Shown here one piece after another: positions 33,280-41,578 of a stretch of DNA of 64,000 nucleotides. The translations under genes were made by a program, and so were the position numbers. Below the pieces are notes generated by a model, which saw only the letters and a program-made list of their open reading frames with translations, searched no databases and was not told the origin of the DNA. The stretch is from positions 1,798,001 to 1,862,000 of the forward strand of contig NZ_CP026952.1 in assembly GCF_003065605.1 (NCBI RefSeq), in the 5' to 3' direction. The stretch's first letter is position 1. Each line of letters opens with the position of its first letter. The DNA comes from Aeromicrobium chenweiae (GTDB lineage Bacteria; Actinomycetota; Actinomycetes; Propionibacteriales; Nocardioidaceae).

Positions 33280-34731
33280 ATGACGATCACCGACCTCGAC
33301 CGCGGCATCCTCACGGGCCTCCGACCGGCACCGGCTCCGACCTTCGTGGTCTCCCAGGCGGAGACCCGCGCCGAGCTCGACGAGTACCGCGCGCTGAGGC
33401 GCGAGGTGTTCGTCGCCGAGCAGGGAATCTTCGCGCGGGACGACGGCGACCGCGTCGATGACGACCCCCGCACGATCGTCCTCGTCGCCCGGACGACCGA
33501 CGGCACCCTGCTCGGCGGCGTCCGGATCGCGCCCGCGGTGGAGGGTCGCGACATCGGCTGGTGGACGGGCAGCCGTCTGGCGGTCAGCGCGGCGGCCCGG
33601 ACGCACGCCGGCATCGGCGGAGCGCTGGTTCGTGCCGCCTGCGCCCGGGCCGAGGCCCAGGGCGCCCTGCGCTTCGACGCGACGGTCCAGGCCCAGAACG
33701 AGCCCATGTTCCGGCGGATCGGCTGGTCGACGGTGTCGACGGTCGACGTCCACGGACGCCCGCACGTCCACATGCTGTGGCGGATCGACCGCGTGGAGCG
33801 GCTCGCGCGTGCGACCAAGGCCGCGCTCGGCGCACTCCTCGAGGGTCTCGGCAGCGACGCGCCGGACGCCGCGGGCCTGGGTGGCAGCGGCTTCGTCGGT
33901 GACGACGCCGCCCCGGTGCCCGGGTCCGACCTCGTGGCGGCCTGCGACGCGATCCTCCCCTCGATGGTCGAGCGCGACCCCGAGTGGGCCGGCTGGTGCG
34001 CAGTGCTCGTGAACCTCAACGACCTCTCCGCGATGGGTGCGACCCCCGTCGGCCTGCTGGACGCCGTCGGGGCACGCGACGCCTCGTTCGCCCGGCGGGT
34101 GTTCCGTGGGCTGCGGACCGCCTCGCAGGCCTGGGGCGTCCCCGTTCTCGGGGGACACACACAGCTCGGCGTGCCGGCGGCGCTCAGCGTGACGGCGCTC
34201 GGCCGCACCGACCGACCAGTGGCGGGCGGTGGCGCCAGTCCCGGCGAGTCGTTGCGGCTGACCGCCGACCTCGGTGGTCAGTGGCGCCCCGGCTACACCG
34301 GTTCGCAGTGGGACTCGTCCTCCCACCGTGGTGCAGACGAGCTGCGGGCCCTCGCGTCCGTCGTGCCCGCCCTGCGCCCGACGGCCGCGAAGGACATCAG
34401 CATGACCGGGGTCGTCGGCACCACCGGGATGCTCGCGGAGGCCAGCGGCTGCAAGGCGGTCCTCGACGTCGACCGGATCCCCATGCCGGACGACGCCTCG
34501 GCCGGCGACTGGCTCACCTGCTTCCCCGGATTCGCGATGGTCACCGCCGAACGCGCCCCTGCCCGCGCAGCGCTCCCCGCCCACGTCGACACCGCAGTCT
34601 GCGGACGGCTGACGGACGGTCGGGGCGTCGACCTGCGCTGGCCCGACGGCCTCGTGACCCCCGCGATCGCCGACCCCGTGACCGGGCTCGGACCCGCCAC
34701 CCGGCCCCTCAAGGAAGGCCCCCACCCATGA
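33280..34731 (+). CDS. MSMEG_0567/Sll0787 family protein: GNAT domain fused to AIR synthase-like domain
   Basis: The 483-residue protein is a two-domain fusion. Residues about 20-155 form a GNAT acyltransferase (YRALRREVFVAEQGIF, acetyl-CoA loop AAARTHAGIGGALVRA, FRRIGW). Residues about 165-465 resemble PurM/AIR synthase-like ATP-binding proteins (GFVGDDAAPVPGSD, NLNDLSAMGATPVG, AAKDISMTGVVGTTGML). Together they suggest ATP-driven and acyl-transfer steps on one substrate. The stop overlaps the nitrilase start (ATGA at 34728). It starts at ATG 33280, a few bases after the radical SAM stop. Confidence 0.9.
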   Translation: MTITDLDRGILTGLRPAPAPTFVVSQAETRAELDEYRALRREVFVAEQGIFARDDGDRVDDDPRTIVLVARTTDGTLLGGVRIAPAVEGRDIGWWTGSRLAVSAAARTHAGIGGALVRAACARAEAQGALRFDATVQAQNEPMFRRIGWSTVSTVDVHGRPHVHMLWRIDRVERLARATKAALGALLEGLGSDAPDAAGLGGSGFVGDDAAPVPGSDLVAACDAILPSMVERDPEWAGWCAVLVNLNDLSAMGATPVGLLDAVGARDASFARRVFRGLRTASQAWGVPVLGGHTQLGVPAALSVTALGRTDRPVAGGGASPGESLRLTADLGGQWRPGYTGSQWDSSSHRGADELRALASVVPALRPTAAKDISMTGVVGTTGMLAEASGCKAVLDVDRIPMPDDASAGDWLTCFPGFAMVTAERAPARAALPAHVDTAVCGRLTDGRGVDLRWPDGLVTPAIADPVTGLGPATRPLKEGPHP

Positions 34732-35579
34732 CGATCACCCCCATGGCCGCGGCAGCTGCCAGCTTCGGCCGCGACCTCGACCAGAACCTCGCGCAGATCG
34801 AGAGCCTCGCCGAGCGCGCCCGCCACCAGGGCGTCCGGCTCCTCGCGCTGCCTGAGGCCACCCTCGGCGGATACCTGTCGACCCTGCACACCGACGGCCC
34901 CGGTGCGGACTCGCTGCCCCCGATCATCGACCTCGACGGGCCGGAGCTCGCCAAGGTCGCCGAGATCGCGGGCGACATGACGATCGTGCTGGGGTTCTGC
35001 GAGGCCGATGCAGGGACCCGCTACAACAGTGCCGCAGCGGTGACCGGTGACGGCGTCATCGGCGTGCACCGCAAGGTGCACCAGCCGCTCGGGGAGAACC
35101 TCTACTACGAGGCGGGGGAGACCTTCCGGACGTTCGAGACTCCGGTCGGACGACTCGGGATGCTGATCTGCTACGACAAGGCGTTCCCCGAGGCGGCCCG
35201 TGAGCTGGCGCTCGACGGCGCCGAGATCGTCGCCTGCATCTCGGCGTGGCCGTCGTCCCGGACGGCCGGCGCCGCGGACATCGCGGAGGACCGGTGGACC
35301 AAGCGGTTCAACCTGTTCGACCAGGCGCGGGCTCTGGAGAACCAGATCGTGTGGGTCGCGGCGAACCAGGTCGGCACCTTCGGCTCGATGCGGTTCGTCG
35401 CCCACGCCAAGGTCGTCGGCCCCGGTGGTGACGTGCTTGCCACGACGGGCGCGGACGCTGGGCTCGCCGTCGCGGCCGTCGACGTGGGGGACGCCCTCGC
35501 CACGGCACGGCGTGCGATGTTCCACCTCCGCGACCGTCGTCCCGACACCTACGGGGCGGAGGTGGCGGTCCATGCCTGA
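34728..35579 (+). CDS. Nitrilase, Nit1C type, active-site residues intact
   Basis: The 283-residue carbon-nitrogen hydrolase carries the full catalytic triad: Glu43 in ALPEATLGGY, Lys116 in HRKVHQP and Cys148 in LICYDKAFPE. The family splits nitriles to acids and ammonia by a thioimidate on the cysteine. It starts in an ATGA overlap with the upstream gene and overlaps the MSMEG_0570 gene by eight bases at its end. Compared with the paralogue at 37121 it is the active copy. The Nit1C cluster has been linked to cyanide assimilation in Pseudomonas fluorescens NCIMB 11764; this host's substrate is unknown. Confidence 0.93.
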   Translation: MTITPMAAAAASFGRDLDQNLAQIESLAERARHQGVRLLALPEATLGGYLSTLHTDGPGADSLPPIIDLDGPELAKVAEIAGDMTIVLGFCEADAGTRYNSAAAVTGDGVIGVHRKVHQPLGENLYYEAGETFRTFETPVGRLGMLICYDKAFPEAARELALDGAEIVACISAWPSSRTAGAADIAEDRWTKRFNLFDQARALENQIVWVAANQVGTFGSMRFVAHAKVVGPGGDVLATTGADAGLAVAAVDVGDALATARRAMFHLRDRRPDTYGAEVAVHA

Positions 35580-35868
35580 GATGACCGTGACGGTCCGCTG
35601 GCCCGACGGCCGGGTGGCGGAGTGCTACTCGCCCTCGTTGGTGATGCACGACCACCTGCAGGTCGGCTCGACCTACCGGGTCGACGACTTCGTGAAGCGC
35701 GCATCCGTCGCCCTCGGCGAGGCCAGCGAGCGCGTCCGGGTGAAGTACGGCTTCACCTGCTCGGCGTCCGCCGCCTCGCGCGAGCGCATCGAGCGGAGTG
35801 CCGCGGCCTTCGCCCCGCACGACAGCGTCGAGGTCCTCGACATGCAACCCACCCTGGAGGGCTCATGA
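35572..35868 (+). CDS. MSMEG_0570 family protein (Nit1C cluster)
   Basis: This 98-residue protein is the small Nit1C partner named after MSMEG_0570. Features are MTVTVRWPDGRVAECYSPSL, HDHLQVGSTYRVDDFVKR, a single cysteine late in the sequence (GFTCSASAAS), and an acidic end. It overlaps the nitrilase stop by eight bases and the oxidoreductase start by four (ATGA), so all three are made together. There is no known catalytic motif. It may be a carrier or accessory subunit for one of the enzymes; this is inference. Confidence 0.87.
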   Translation: MPEMTVTVRWPDGRVAECYSPSLVMHDHLQVGSTYRVDDFVKRASVALGEASERVRVKYGFTCSASAASRERIERSAAAFAPHDSVEVLDMQPTLEGS

Positions 35869-37118
35869 GCATCCCTGTGGCCATCGTCGGCGCCGGCCAG
35901 GCCGGCATGTCGGTCAGCTGGTTCCTCACGCAGGAGGGCGTCGAGCACGTGCTGCTCGAGGCCTCCACCATCGCCCACGAGTGGACCGACCGGCGGTGGG
36001 ACAACTTCACCCTGGTGACCCCCAACTGGCACTGCCGGTTGCCCGGCTACGCCTACGAGGGCGACGACCCGGACGGCTTCATGAACCGCGAGCAGGTCGC
36101 GCACTGGCTCGCGGGGTACGCGGCCAGCTTCGACCCGCCGGTGCGGGAGCACACCGCCGTGACCTCGTTGACCGAGCGTGAAGGCGGCGGATTCGTCCTG
36201 ACCCTCGACGGCCCGGACGGCGGGGAGGTCCTCGAGGCCGAGAACGTCGTGCTGGCGACGGGCGGGTACCACCTGCCGATCGTGCCGCCGTTCGCCGCGG
36301 CGATCGACCCGTCGATCGTCCAGCTGCACTCGGCCGACTACCGCAACGCCGATCAGCTGCCGGACGGCGAGGTGCTGGTGGTGGGATCGGGACAGTCGGG
36401 CGCCCAGATCGCCGAGGACCTGCACCTCGCAGGACGCTCGGTGCACCTGGCGCTCGGCGACGCGCCCCGGGTCGCACGGGTCTACCGCGGGCGGGACTGC
36501 ATGACGTGGCTCGCGGACATGGGACTCTACGACACGCCCGTGCAGCAGTACCCCGGCGGTCGTGCCGCCCGGGAGAAGACCAACCACTACGTCACCGGTC
36601 GTGACGGCGGTCGCGACATCGACCTGCGCCAGTTCGCCCACGAGGGCATGCGGCTCTACGGCCTGATGTCCGGGGCCGAGGGCACCCGGCTGTCGTTCGA
36701 GCCGACCGTCGCCAGGTCCCTCGACGCCGCGGACGCGGTCTACAACTCGATCTGCCGCGACATCGACGCCTACATCGAGCGGGAAGGCATCGACGCGCCT
36801 CCTGGCCGGCAGTACGTCCCGGTCTGGGCGCCCGATCACGAGCCACGGCTGCTCGACCTCGCGGACGCCGGCATCACCTCGATCGTGTGGGGGATCGGCT
36901 ACCGGCCGGACTACCGATGGGTCAAGGTCGGCGTGTTCGACGGGTCCGCGGCGCCGACGCACACGCGCGGTGTCACGTCGGTGCCCGGCCTGTACTTCCT
37001 CGGGCTGCCGTGGATGCACACCTGGGGATCGGGCCGGTTCGCCGGCATCGCCCGGGACGCCGAGCACGTGTTCCGTTGCATCGTCGGTGCGCGCCGGCCC
37101 GCGCCGGCAGATCGCTAG
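35865..37118 (+). CDS. Flavin-dependent oxidoreductase, MSMEG_0569 family (Nit1C cluster)
   Basis: The 417-residue flavoprotein has two Rossmann motifs: VAIVGAGQAGMSVSWFL (FAD, near residue 5) and VLVVGSGQSGAQIAEDL (NADPH, near residue 165), as in class B flavoprotein monooxygenases. Between them are LVTPNWHCRLPGYAYEGDDP and VVLATGGYH. The family is specific to Nit1C clusters. It may oxidise a nitrogen atom in the pathway; that is inference. The gene starts in an ATGA overlap with the MSMEG_0570 gene and ends three bases before the second nitrilase-like gene. Confidence 0.9.
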   Translation: MSIPVAIVGAGQAGMSVSWFLTQEGVEHVLLEASTIAHEWTDRRWDNFTLVTPNWHCRLPGYAYEGDDPDGFMNREQVAHWLAGYAASFDPPVREHTAVTSLTEREGGGFVLTLDGPDGGEVLEAENVVLATGGYHLPIVPPFAAAIDPSIVQLHSADYRNADQLPDGEVLVVGSGQSGAQIAEDLHLAGRSVHLALGDAPRVARVYRGRDCMTWLADMGLYDTPVQQYPGGRAAREKTNHYVTGRDGGRDIDLRQFAHEGMRLYGLMSGAEGTRLSFEPTVARSLDAADAVYNSICRDIDAYIEREGIDAPPGRQYVPVWAPDHEPRLLDLADAGITSIVWGIGYRPDYRWVKVGVFDGSAAPTHTRGVTSVPGLYFLGLPWMHTWGSGRFAGIARDAEHVFRCIVGARRPAPADR

Positions 37119-37120
37119 CC

Positions 37121-37969
37121 GTGCGCCTGGCGTCGGTCGCCGCCCACTTCGGGCGCGACATCGAGCGCTCCCTCGAGAAGATGGCCGGGATCGTCGCTGA
37201 CGCCCGGGCGGCCGGGGCCGACCTGCTGGTCTTCCCCGACGCCACGCTCGGGGGCTACCTGACGGACCTCCGACATCCCGATGCGGACGCCCTGCCGCCG
37301 GCGCTCGCCGAGGACTCGGTCGAGGTCGGACGCGTGGTGGCGATGGCCCGGGACATGGTGGTCTGCTTCGGCTACACCGAGCAGGCACGGGCGGACGGGG
37401 ACGTCGTGCACTACAACTCCGCGCTCTGCGTCGACGGCCACGGCGTCCTCGGCAGGCACCGCAAGGTGCACCAGCCCGCGGGGGAGGCGCTGGCGTACCG
37501 CGCGGGCGAGGAGCTCGCTGCCTTCGACACGCCGGTCGGCAGGATCGGCATGCTCATCGACTACGACAAGACGTTTCCCGAGGCGGCGCGGTCGCTCGCC
37601 CTCGACGGGGCGCACATCGTGGCCTGCCTGTCGGCGTGGCCGGCGAGCGTCACCGACCGCGCCTCGCGGATGCCGCAGGACCGTCAGTCGCGGCTGTTCG
37701 ACCTCTACGACAGCGCACGTGCGGCCGAGAACCAGATCGTGTGGGTCTCGTCCAACCAGACCGGGGTGATGGGCGGGCTGCGCTTCCTGGGCCAGGCCAA
37801 GGTGGTCGGTCCCGGTGGTGACGTGCTGGCGAGGACGTGGTCGAAGGGTGCCTTGGCGGTCGCCGAGATCGACGTCGAGGGCGAGATCGCGCGATCCCGG
37901 CGCATCCTGCACCACCTGAAGGAGCGCGCCCCGTCCAGCTACGTGGGTTCCCTCCGGGAGGAGCTGTGA
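37121..37969 (+). CDS. Nitrilase-like pseudoenzyme: second C-N hydrolase paralogue with Cys and Glu replaced by Asp
   Basis: The 282-residue protein aligns end to end with the nitrilase at 34728, sharing blocks such as TLGGYL, HRKVHQP, DYDK-FPEAAR, ALDGA-IVAC-SAWP and KVVGPGGDVLA. Two of three catalytic residues differ: Asp40 replaces Glu (VFPDATLGGY) and Asp147 replaces Cys (GMLIDYDKTFPE). Only Lys115 remains. TGC to GAC needs two base changes, and the frame has no stops or shifts, so the replacement looks selected rather than decayed. It starts at GTG 37121 and overlaps the glycosyltransferase gene by four bases. It may be an inactive partner subunit or bind a ligand. Confidence 0.92.
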   Translation: MRLASVAAHFGRDIERSLEKMAGIVADARAAGADLLVFPDATLGGYLTDLRHPDADALPPALAEDSVEVGRVVAMARDMVVCFGYTEQARADGDVVHYNSALCVDGHGVLGRHRKVHQPAGEALAYRAGEELAAFDTPVGRIGMLIDYDKTFPEAARSLALDGAHIVACLSAWPASVTDRASRMPQDRQSRLFDLYDSARAAENQIVWVSSNQTGVMGGLRFLGQAKVVGPGGDVLARTWSKGALAVAEIDVEGEIARSRRILHHLKERAPSSYVGSLREEL

Positions 37970-39045
37970 GGATCGCGCTGCTGACGTACTCGACCAAGCC
38001 GCGCGGGGGCGTCGTGCACACGCTGGCCCTCGCGGAGGCGCTCAGCCGTGCCGGCGCGGACGTCGACGTGTGGACGCTGGGGCGCGGGGGAGACGCCACG
38101 TTCTACCGTCCCGTCGACCCGGCCGTCGGTGTCCACGCCGTGCCGTTTCCCGAGCAGCCCGGGGAGGACGTCGGCGCGCGCATCCAGCGGTCGATCGCGG
38201 TGCTGCGGGACGCCTTCACGCCGGACGCGTACGACGTCGTCCACGCGCAGGACTGCATCAGCGCGAACGCCGCGCTGCCGTGCCTGCGAACGATCCACCA
38301 CCTCGACACGTTCACGACCCCGGCCCTCGCCGCCTGCCACGAACGTGCCGTCGTCGACCCGATCGGGCACGTCTGCGTCTCGGAGTCGGTCGCCGCGGAG
38401 GTCAAGGCCGGCTGGGGGCTGAGCCCCACCGTGATCCCGAACGGCGTCGACGCGGAGCGGTTCGCCCGTGCCGCCGGCCCCCACGGGGCAGAGCGGCGGG
38501 CGGCCTGGAGCGACACGCTGGGTCCGTACGTCCTGGCGCTGGGCGGCATCGAGCCCCGCAAGGGCAGCATCGACCTGCTCGAGGCGTACGCCCTGATGCG
38601 TCGCCGGCGCCCGGACGTGAGGCTGGTGTTCGCGGGCGGTGAGACGTTGTTCGACTACCGCGACTACCGGGCCGCGTTCGAGCGGCGTGCCGCCCAGCTC
38701 GGGGTCGATCACGTGATGCTCGGGGTCGTGGACGAGGAGGAGCTCCCCGCGCTCGTCGCCGCGGCATCGGCCATGGCGTTCGTGTCGACCAAGGAAGGCT
38801 TCGGCCTCGCTGCGATGGAGGCCCTGGCGGCCGGTGTGCCTGTCGTGGCGCGCGACCTGCCGGTCCTCCGGGAGGTGTTCGGCGGAGCGGTGCGGTTCGC
38901 GTCCGAGCCGATGGCGATGGCCGGCTCTCTCGCCTCGGTGCTGGAGGATCCCCCCGATCCCGAGATCGGTCGCGCCCTCGCCGCGTCGTACACGTGGGAG
39001 GCAGCGGCGGCCGCCCACCTCGAGCTGTACTCGACCTGCACGTGA
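37966..39045 (+). CDS. Glycosyltransferase, MSMEG_0565 family (Nit1C cluster)
   Basis: The 359-residue GT4 glycosyltransferase opens IALLTYSTKPRGGVVHTLALA, typical of the MSMEG_0565 family. It continues with NGVDAERFARAAGPH and the donor block VSTKEGFGLAAMEALAAGVPV, which has the EX7E-like glutamates. It is the last gene of the cluster and starts at a GTG overlapping the preceding stop. A glycosyl donor and acceptor are not known, but its constant presence implies that the Nit1C product is glycosylated or conjugated at some step. Confidence 0.9.
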   Translation: MRIALLTYSTKPRGGVVHTLALAEALSRAGADVDVWTLGRGGDATFYRPVDPAVGVHAVPFPEQPGEDVGARIQRSIAVLRDAFTPDAYDVVHAQDCISANAALPCLRTIHHLDTFTTPALAACHERAVVDPIGHVCVSESVAAEVKAGWGLSPTVIPNGVDAERFARAAGPHGAERRAAWSDTLGPYVLALGGIEPRKGSIDLLEAYALMRRRRPDVRLVFAGGETLFDYRDYRAAFERRAAQLGVDHVMLGVVDEEELPALVAAASAMAFVSTKEGFGLAAMEALAAGVPVVARDLPVLREVFGGAVRFASEPMAMAGSLASVLEDPPDPEIGRALAASYTWEAAAAAHLELYSTCT

Positions 39046-39061
39046 CCGGACGCCGCAGGGC

Positions 39062-39397
39062 TCACTCGCTGATGATCAGGCGCGCGATGAGCCCGTCCTG
39101 CAGCACGAACGTCAGTGGGCCGGTGCCGTTGTAGCCGTTGCCGCTGACGCGCAGCACGACGACGTACGTACCGGGGGAGTCGGGCTGCTCGACGCTCACG
39201 ACGTCGAAGTGGGACTGCACGCCGATGTTGTCCGTCGAGCTCCACGACCGGACGCCGTCCCGTCCGTGGAACTCGCGACCCCAGTCGTTGAGGTAGGCGT
39301 CGGGGGTGAACGCCGCGACGAAGGCCTCGGTGTCGCCGTCGTTGGTGGCGGAGACGAATCTCTCGATGGCTGCGGGGATGGTGCTCATCTGGTCCAT
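39062..39397 (-). CDS. SnoaL-like (NTF2 fold) protein
   Basis: The 111-residue protein has a helix (IPAAIERFVSATNDGDTEAF) followed by AAFTPDAYLNDWGREFHGRDGV and strands ending LQDGLIARLIISE. It is a compact SnoaL/NTF2-like fold of unknown activity. I start it at the ATG ending at 39397; the ATG at 39388 is also possible. It converges on the Nit1C glycosyltransferase gene with a 16-base gap. Nothing links it to that cluster other than position. Confidence 0.75.
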   Translation of the reverse strand: MDQMSTIPAAIERFVSATNDGDTEAFVAAFTPDAYLNDWGREFHGRDGVRSWSSTDNIGVQSHFDVVSVEQPDSPGTYVVVLRVSGNGYNGTGPLTFVLQDGLIARLIISE

Positions 39398-39507
39398 GAG
39401 GCCTGCATACCTCGTTTCGCACGACGTCTCCACCGTTTCGTCCGACTAGGCTCCGGTGACGAAGAGATCCGAGAGGCCGCACGCCGGTCGACGTACCGAG
39501 GACTGAG

Positions 39508-40116
39508 ATGCCCACCCACCAGATCCCCACGCTGCCGGTCGTGGTGCCACTCGGCCTGTTGATGTTCGCCGCCATGCTCTGGCTGCTGCACCGTCGTGGT
39601 GCGGTGACCGCGCTCAGGGTCCTGGTGGCCGCAGTCGTCTGCGTGTACGGCGTCGGTGTCGTCGCCAACACGATCCTGCCCATCTACACCGGGCGGGTCG
39701 ACGACTACGGGCAGTCCTGGACGGTCTACCTCAACCTCGCACCGCTGGGCGACTACGAGCTGGCCGACGCGCTCACGAACGTGGTCGTGTTCCTCCCGCT
39801 GGGCGTCCTGCTGCCGATCGTGGCCCGCGTGGACTCCGCGCTGCGGGTGCTCGTGTGCGGGTTCGTGCTGAGCCTGACGATGGAGGCCGTCCAGCTGGCC
39901 AACTCCGTCACGGGGCACGGCGGGCACGTGGCCGACATCAACGACCTGCTGGCCAACACGCTCGGCGCCCCGCTCGGGTACGCGGTCCTGCGCGCCGCGA
40001 TGCTCCTGCCTCCGGTGGCCCGGTTGGTCGCCGCCACCACCTGGCCCGCAGGGAGGCGTGGGAGCGGCTCGCGGCGCGTCGAGCGACTCACCGAACGGGC
40101 GCACGACAGGCAGTAG
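39508..40116 (+). CDS. VanZ-like membrane protein
   Basis: The 202-residue protein has about five membrane segments and the VanZ-like core: NTILPIYTGR, then NLAPLGDYELADALTNVVVFLPLGVLLP and SLTMEAVQL, followed by DINDLLANTLGAPLGY. VanZ proteins confer low-level teicoplanin resistance in enterococci; in actinobacteria the family is common and the role is unclear. The C-terminus is a basic, arginine-rich cytoplasmic tail. The start is ATG 39508. It is followed by the convergent hydrolase gene. Confidence 0.85.
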   Translation: MPTHQIPTLPVVVPLGLLMFAAMLWLLHRRGAVTALRVLVAAVVCVYGVGVVANTILPIYTGRVDDYGQSWTVYLNLAPLGDYELADALTNVVVFLPLGVLLPIVARVDSALRVLVCGFVLSLTMEAVQLANSVTGHGGHVADINDLLANTLGAPLGYAVLRAAMLLPPVARLVAATTWPAGRRGSGSRRVERLTERAHDRQ

Positions 40117-40122
40117 CCCGCG

Positions 40123-41016
40123 TCACCGGGCGCCGTCGACCGTGCCGGCGAACGACAGCAGTACCTCGGCGAGCCGCTCCGGCGACTCCTGGGCCACCAG
40201 GTGTCCCACGCCGTCGATCGTCACGGACGTGAAGTCGCCGGCCGCGACCTGACGCAGGGTGCTCTCGGTGAACGGGTGGTTGATCCCGTCCACGGCGAGC
40301 ACCGGGACGCGGAGTGGATGCGCCTCGGCGCGGGCCCGTGTCTCGCCGTCGTCGACGAACAGCTGGCGGTAGATGCCCTCGGTGCCACGCCAGGCGTCCT
40401 CGCGCGAGTACGCCCGCACGATCTCGTCGACCGTGCTCGAGCTGATGCCGCCGTTCGGCCCGGTCATCATGGGGTACGCCCAGCCGGCGATCAGCTCGCG
40501 CTCGTGGCCCGGCAGCAGCATCGAGGGGATGCCGGGCGTGCCGAGGACGCTGACGTGCCAGGACCCGCCGTGCAGGACGTCCGCGAGCATCTCGAGCCCG
40601 TGTCCCGCCAGGGTCGTCTCGATGCCCGTGAAGCTCAGCACGTCGTCCGGACGGGTGGTGGCCAGACGGAACGTGACGCCGCCGCTGATGTCCTGGCAGA
40701 GGACGTGGACCGGTCCGATCCCGAGCTGCTCGATCAGCTGGTGGAGGTCCTCGGCCATGGTCGCCTCGTCGTACGTGGCGGCGTCGGTCCCGGAGTCGCC
40801 GAATCCCCGGAGGTCCACGGCCACGACACGATGCCGCTCGGCCAGGAGGGGGATCAGCCGGTGGAAGGCGTACCAGGTCTCCGGCCAGCCGTGGACCAGC
40901 AGGAACGGCGTGCCGGACTCTCCTGCGGTGACGTAGTGCAGCGGGACGCCGTTGATGTCGTCGAGGTGGTGCGTGGCGCCGGACACGGTGGCGCCGATGG
41001 GGGAGACGGCAGGCAT
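40123..41016 (-). CDS. Alpha/beta hydrolase, epoxide hydrolase-like
   Basis: The 297-residue protein has LLVHGWPETWYAFHRLIP (HGWP oxyanion motif), VAVDLRGFGDSG, and the nucleophile region VHVLCQDISGGVTFR. There Asp is the likely nucleophile, as in soluble epoxide hydrolases and haloalkane dehalogenases. A late Asp (VLAVDGINHP) and His (IDGVGHLVAQESPE) complete the set. The start ATG 41016 follows CAGGAGGCTTC. It is divergent from a MarR gene with two operator palindromes between, so the MarR protein probably controls it. Substrate unknown. Confidence 0.87.
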   Translation of the reverse strand: MPAVSPIGATVSGATHHLDDINGVPLHYVTAGESGTPFLLVHGWPETWYAFHRLIPLLAERHRVVAVDLRGFGDSGTDAATYDEATMAEDLHQLIEQLGIGPVHVLCQDISGGVTFRLATTRPDDVLSFTGIETTLAGHGLEMLADVLHGGSWHVSVLGTPGIPSMLLPGHERELIAGWAYPMMTGPNGGISSSTVDEIVRAYSREDAWRGTEGIYRQLFVDDGETRARAEAHPLRVPVLAVDGINHPFTESTLRQVAAGDFTSVTIDGVGHLVAQESPERLAEVLLSFAGTVDGAR

Positions 41017-41033
41017 GAAGCCTCCTGAGGTTG

Positions 41034-41075
41034 GACAAGGTGGTTGTCTACCCACGCTACGACAATGTGGTTGTC
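41034..41075. promoter_or_regulatory. Twin MarR operators
   Basis: Two 15-base sites of the form GACAA-n5-TTGTC lie at 41034-41048 and 41061-41075; the inner bases are GGTGG and TGTGG. They are 27 bases apart and sit between the divergent hydrolase and MarR genes. Near identity and symmetry indicate binding of two MarR dimers. Confidence 0.78.
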
Positions 41076-41104
41076 CATCACAAGACTGCCGCTAGCCTGA
41101 TCCC

Positions 41105-41578
41105 GTGCCCAGATCCGGACCCGATGTCGCGCTGCTCCTGCTGGCGGGATTCCGCACCCTCGTCGACGCGGCCTCCTCGGAGCTCGCCGAGCTCGGCTAC
41201 GAGGACGTGCGACCGGTGCACGACTTCGCCCTGCGCGCGATCCTCGGCGGCGCGGACACCGCGTCGGAGCTCGGCCGCAGGACCGCCGTGACGAAGCAGG
41301 CCGCAGCGAAGACGATCGCCGCGCTGGAGGAACGCGGCTACGTGTCGCGTGAGGCCGATCCGGCGGACCGGCGACGGACCCGGGTCCTGGTCACCGATCG
41401 GGGCCGGTCGATGCTGACGGACGGCGCGCGCATCATGGACGGGCTTCGCGACCGGTGGGAGGAGCAGGTCGGTCCCGTGGCGCTGGCCGCCGTGGAGGAC
41501 GCCCTGGACGCGCTCGTCGGGCTGGACACGGTGCGACCCAGCTCGCCGGGCTGGGTCGCGACCGATCCCAGCGTCTGA
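41105..41578 (+). CDS. MarR family transcriptional regulator
   Basis: The 157-residue regulator carries a winged helix-turn-helix with DTASELGRRTAVTKQAAAKTI (recognition helix) and a basic wing, PADRRRTRVLVTDRG. An N-terminal dimer helix and a C-terminal helix flank it. GTG 41105 is used as start. It likely represses the divergent epoxide-hydrolase-like gene and itself through the twin GACAA sites. Confidence 0.9.
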   Translation: MPRSGPDVALLLLAGFRTLVDAASSELAELGYEDVRPVHDFALRAILGGADTASELGRRTAVTKQAAAKTIAALEERGYVSREADPADRRRTRVLVTDRGRSMLTDGARIMDGLRDRWEEQVGPVALAAVEDALDALVGLDTVRPSSPGWVATDPSV

